Shown here piece after piece: positions 62,177 through 64,000 of a DNA stretch of 64,000 bases. Under the pieces are notes generated by a model. That model worked only from the letters and a program-made list of their open reading frames with translations, did not search any database and had not been told where the DNA came from. The stretch covers positions 3,720,001 to 3,784,000 of the forward strand of contig CBDCWE010000003.1 of NCBI GenBank assembly GCA_965223355.1, read 5' to 3'. Position 1 is the first letter of the stretch, and each line of letters begins with the position of its first letter. The DNA is from Tectiglobus sp965223355 (GTDB taxonomy: Bacteria; Pseudomonadota; Alphaproteobacteria; Rhizobiales; Hyphomicrobiaceae). The position numbers were made by a program, and so were the translations under genes.

Positions 62177-63018
62177 GCGTCCCCGCCGCCGGATAAGATT
62201 TGCAGGCCGCGTTCGAAGATCAACGGATCGATGTGGCCTGCATTTTCAGCCAATCGCAGCTGCCAGCGGAACATGGCACCGAGCTGCACGGAATGTTGCC
62301 GGCAATGATCAAAGTACCATTGGCCACGTGCAAGGCGGTGGGGCCCCTGCGCCATTGCCGCCGCCATCCGCGGCAGATCGGGAGCGGCGCTGTCGTTATC
62401 GCTCGTGCCGATCAATAATGTGAGGTTTCGGCCAAACAGGCGCCGCACGTGCGCGCTGGTCAAACCTAACCCACCCAAACCGTTCGGGTAGGCGGCTTTG
62501 AGGTCTGGCAGCATATACCAGCCGCTGTTGGCCACTACGGCGCGGCCGATGTTGCAGGCGTCTGTAACCGCCAGATAGCGCAGCACGAACTGTGCTCCCG
62601 CAGAGTTCCCGAACATGTTGAAGGTCGCCAGGTCACAATCGATCACGTCACAATCGATCGCGCTACCAACTGACGCAAACAGCCGGTCGATAATACCGAA
62701 CGTCCAGAGATGCTTTGGACGCACGACGCTTGACGGCGGCGGCTCACAAACGCCGCCATAGTTGTAGGCATGGGCGTCTGGAAACTGTTCCGCATCGAAC
62801 TCGGGAACGAGCACCACCTGGCGGTACTTCTGTGCCGCAGGGATCAAACAATCTCGAAAATCGCCAGCCGCCCGATCCAGGCCGTGCAATGCGATTGTCA
62901 TGCGCCCGCCGGCATCGATCGCTTGCGGAACAAAGTAGTGTGCGCGGATCGTCCGCTGGGTGCTGCGATCTTCAAAGCTGAACGACCCCGCCCCCGTCCG
63001 TAACCGTAGCTGATCCAC
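62173..63018 (-). CDS. Alpha/beta hydrolase (PHB-depolymerase/esterase-like)
   Basis: 281 residues. Nucleophile elbow in MFGNSAGAQFVLRYLA and oxyanion region TIALHGLDRAAGDF; the catalytic His could be HCRQH or AGHID near the C-terminus. No signal peptide seen. GTG start at 63018 with GGAGAG upstream. Substrate unknown. Converges on the SDR gene with a 3-bp overlap of stop codons. Confidence 0.75.
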   Translation of the reverse strand: MDQLRLRTGAGSFSFEDRSTQRTIRAHYFVPQAIDAGGRMTIALHGLDRAAGDFRDCLIPAAQKYRQVVLVPEFDAEQFPDAHAYNYGGVCEPPPSSVVRPKHLWTFGIIDRLFASVGSAIDCDVIDCDLATFNMFGNSAGAQFVLRYLAVTDACNIGRAVVANSGWYMLPDLKAAYPNGLGGLGLTSAHVRRLFGRNLTLLIGTSDNDSAAPDLPRMAAAMAQGPHRLARGQWYFDHCRQHSVQLGAMFRWQLRLAENAGHIDPLIFERGLQILSGGGDA

Positions 63019-63209
63019 GTTTGCACTCTCCGTTGTGGCGTCGACATTGGCAGTTCATACGTCAACAATGGCAGTATCAACAATGTGAACTGTTGCGGCC
63101 GGGCGGAGCAACAGGGTTGTCGAAGAACAACCAAGCGGCCTTGCGACATGATGCGGTGCGACTGCCTTTGGCGTTGCAGGCCAATCAAGCTCGGCGCATC
63201 GTGGCGCGC

Positions 63210-64000
63210 ATGAGTACAAACGCACCACCGGCAACTGCGACGCCCGGCAACGCCGTATCCCAGGGCATGGCGTTCATGGTGATTGCCATGTTGATGCTGC
63301 CGGGTATCGATGCCATTGCCAAGTCTCTTGCAGGTTCAGTTGCGCCTGGTCAGATCTCCTGGACCCGGTTCTTGTTTCAGGTGCTATTGCTGGCTCCGTT
63401 GGTGATGGCAAACGGGGGCGTGCAGCTGGATCGCACGATTTGGGCGCATGCCTTGCGCGGATTCTTGATTGCCCTCGCGACGGTGTTATTCTTTACAGCG
63501 ATCCGCGTCATGCCGCTTGCTGATGCCATCGCGATCTTTTTTGTGCAGCCCTTTGTGGTGACCATTTTGGCGGCCGTTTTGCTTGGCGAGACGTTCGGCT
63601 GGCGCCGCATGATCGCGATCATGGTTGGTTTCGCCGGCGCACTCCTGATTATCAAGCCCAGTTACGAGGTCTTTGGCACAACGGCGCTACTGCCCGTCGG
63701 CACGGCCATCGCGTTTGCGTGTTATGTCATTCTAACCCGTTGGTTGGCCAAGTCTCAGTCGGCAATCAACATGCAGTTCCTTACCGGGTTGTTTGGCGTG
63801 CTCGCGATGTCCATCGCGTTGCTGATCGGCAACCAAGTGAAGGTCGAAGTCTTGGTTCCGGTCTGGCCGACGCCGCCGCAGTGGGCCCTTCTGGCGCTCC
63901 TCGGCCTGATCGCAACCGGCGGCCATATCCTCGTCGTGATGGCATTTTCACGCGCGCCAGTGGCTGTACTGGCGCCGTTCCAGTACCTTGAAATCGTAAG
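63210..64000 (+). CDS. EamA/DMT superfamily transporter, cut by the window end
   Basis: Open frame from ATG 63210 to the end without a stop (263 residues visible). Hydrophobic helices typical of the fold: GMAFMVIAMLMLPGIDAIAKSL; WTRFLFQVLLLAPLVM; VMPLADAIAIFFVQPFVVTIL, a conserved EamA helix; LLALLGLIATGGHILVVMAF and APVAVLAPFQYLEIV, the usual near-C-terminal motif. Probably lacks only 40-60 residues. Upstream 190 bp show no other gene. Confidence 0.85.
   Translation, partial: MSTNAPPATATPGNAVSQGMAFMVIAMLMLPGIDAIAKSLAGSVAPGQISWTRFLFQVLLLAPLVMANGGVQLDRTIWAHALRGFLIALATVLFFTAIRVMPLADAIAIFFVQPFVVTILAAVLLGETFGWRRMIAIMVGFAGALLIIKPSYEVFGTTALLPVGTAIAFACYVILTRWLAKSQSAINMQFLTGLFGVLAMSIALLIGNQVKVEVLVPVWPTPPQWALLALLGLIATGGHILVVMAFSRAPVAVLAPFQYLEIV

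Noticed and set aside
1..64000. tRNA, rRNA, riboswitch and replication-origin signals
   Set aside because: Scanning by eye found no cloverleaf with a T-loop GTTCGA in a suitable context, no rRNA sequence and no origin-like AT-rich box cluster; a covariance search was not possible.

Overview
This 64 kb window is high-GC chromosomal DNA from an alphaproteobacterium, most likely Hyphomicrobiales/Rhizobiales-like or a close uncultured relative. The evidence is family content and gene order. tlpA is divergent from argH-lptM-lysA and followed by a TIGR02302/DUF4175 membrane protein. An LsrB/VtlR-type LysR regulator lies beside trxB. There is an EipA-like DUF1134 envelope protein and a CpaB/CpaC Tad-pilus pair. 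No rRNA, tRNA or CRISPR array was recognised.

Layout. 1-0.8 kb: 3' part of an IS630-type insertion sequence. 0.8-9.8 kb: catabolic genes (quinone oxidoreductase-like MDR enzyme, paired acyl-CoA dehydrogenases, SDR, Rieske oxygenase, MFS exporter, nitronate monooxygenase-like enzyme). 9.9-18 kb: housekeeping block dapD, tlpA / argH, lptM, lysA, TIGR02302. 18.2-20.8 kb: a bufferin-type copper RiPP operon (DUF2282 precursor, DUF692 MNIO, DUF2063 partner, DoxX). 21-24.8 kb: leuC with a leader hairpin, LsrB-like regulator, trxB. 25.4-31.6 kb: a second catabolic region (TcuA-like flavoprotein with a divergent GntR regulator, alpha/beta hydrolase, two paralogous amidohydrolases, Rieske ferredoxin). 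31.9-43.2 kb: agmatinase family, AIM24-like protein, M19 dipeptidase, AbrB and EamA transporters, MFS, DUF937-like, EipA-like and muramidase-like envelope proteins. 43.5-53 kb: amino-acid/hydantoin and acyl-CoA genes. 53.2-56.8 kb: partial tad locus. 57-64 kb: LLM oxidoreductase, CoA-transferase, MFS, SDR, hydrolase and an EamA transporter cut by the window end.

The most striking structure is not a gene. At least three families of short palindromic elements are scattered through the window. They are bounded by TA (often CTAG) and sit directly on stop codons: about fifteen genes end with a TA that is also the element boundary, and the first G of the element usually completes a TAG stop. Two 265-bp MITEs belong to this set, and their terminal inverted repeats resemble the end of the IS630 element at the left edge. 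IS630 transposases target TA within CTAG, so these look like non-autonomous elements mobilised by an IS630-type transposase that are tolerated because they rebuild the stop codon. Most copies also carry stacked hairpins and probably form the 3' ends of transcripts.

Start codons were chosen from family alignments remembered and from ribosome-binding-site spacing; alternatives are stated where the choice is open. No database searches were possible.
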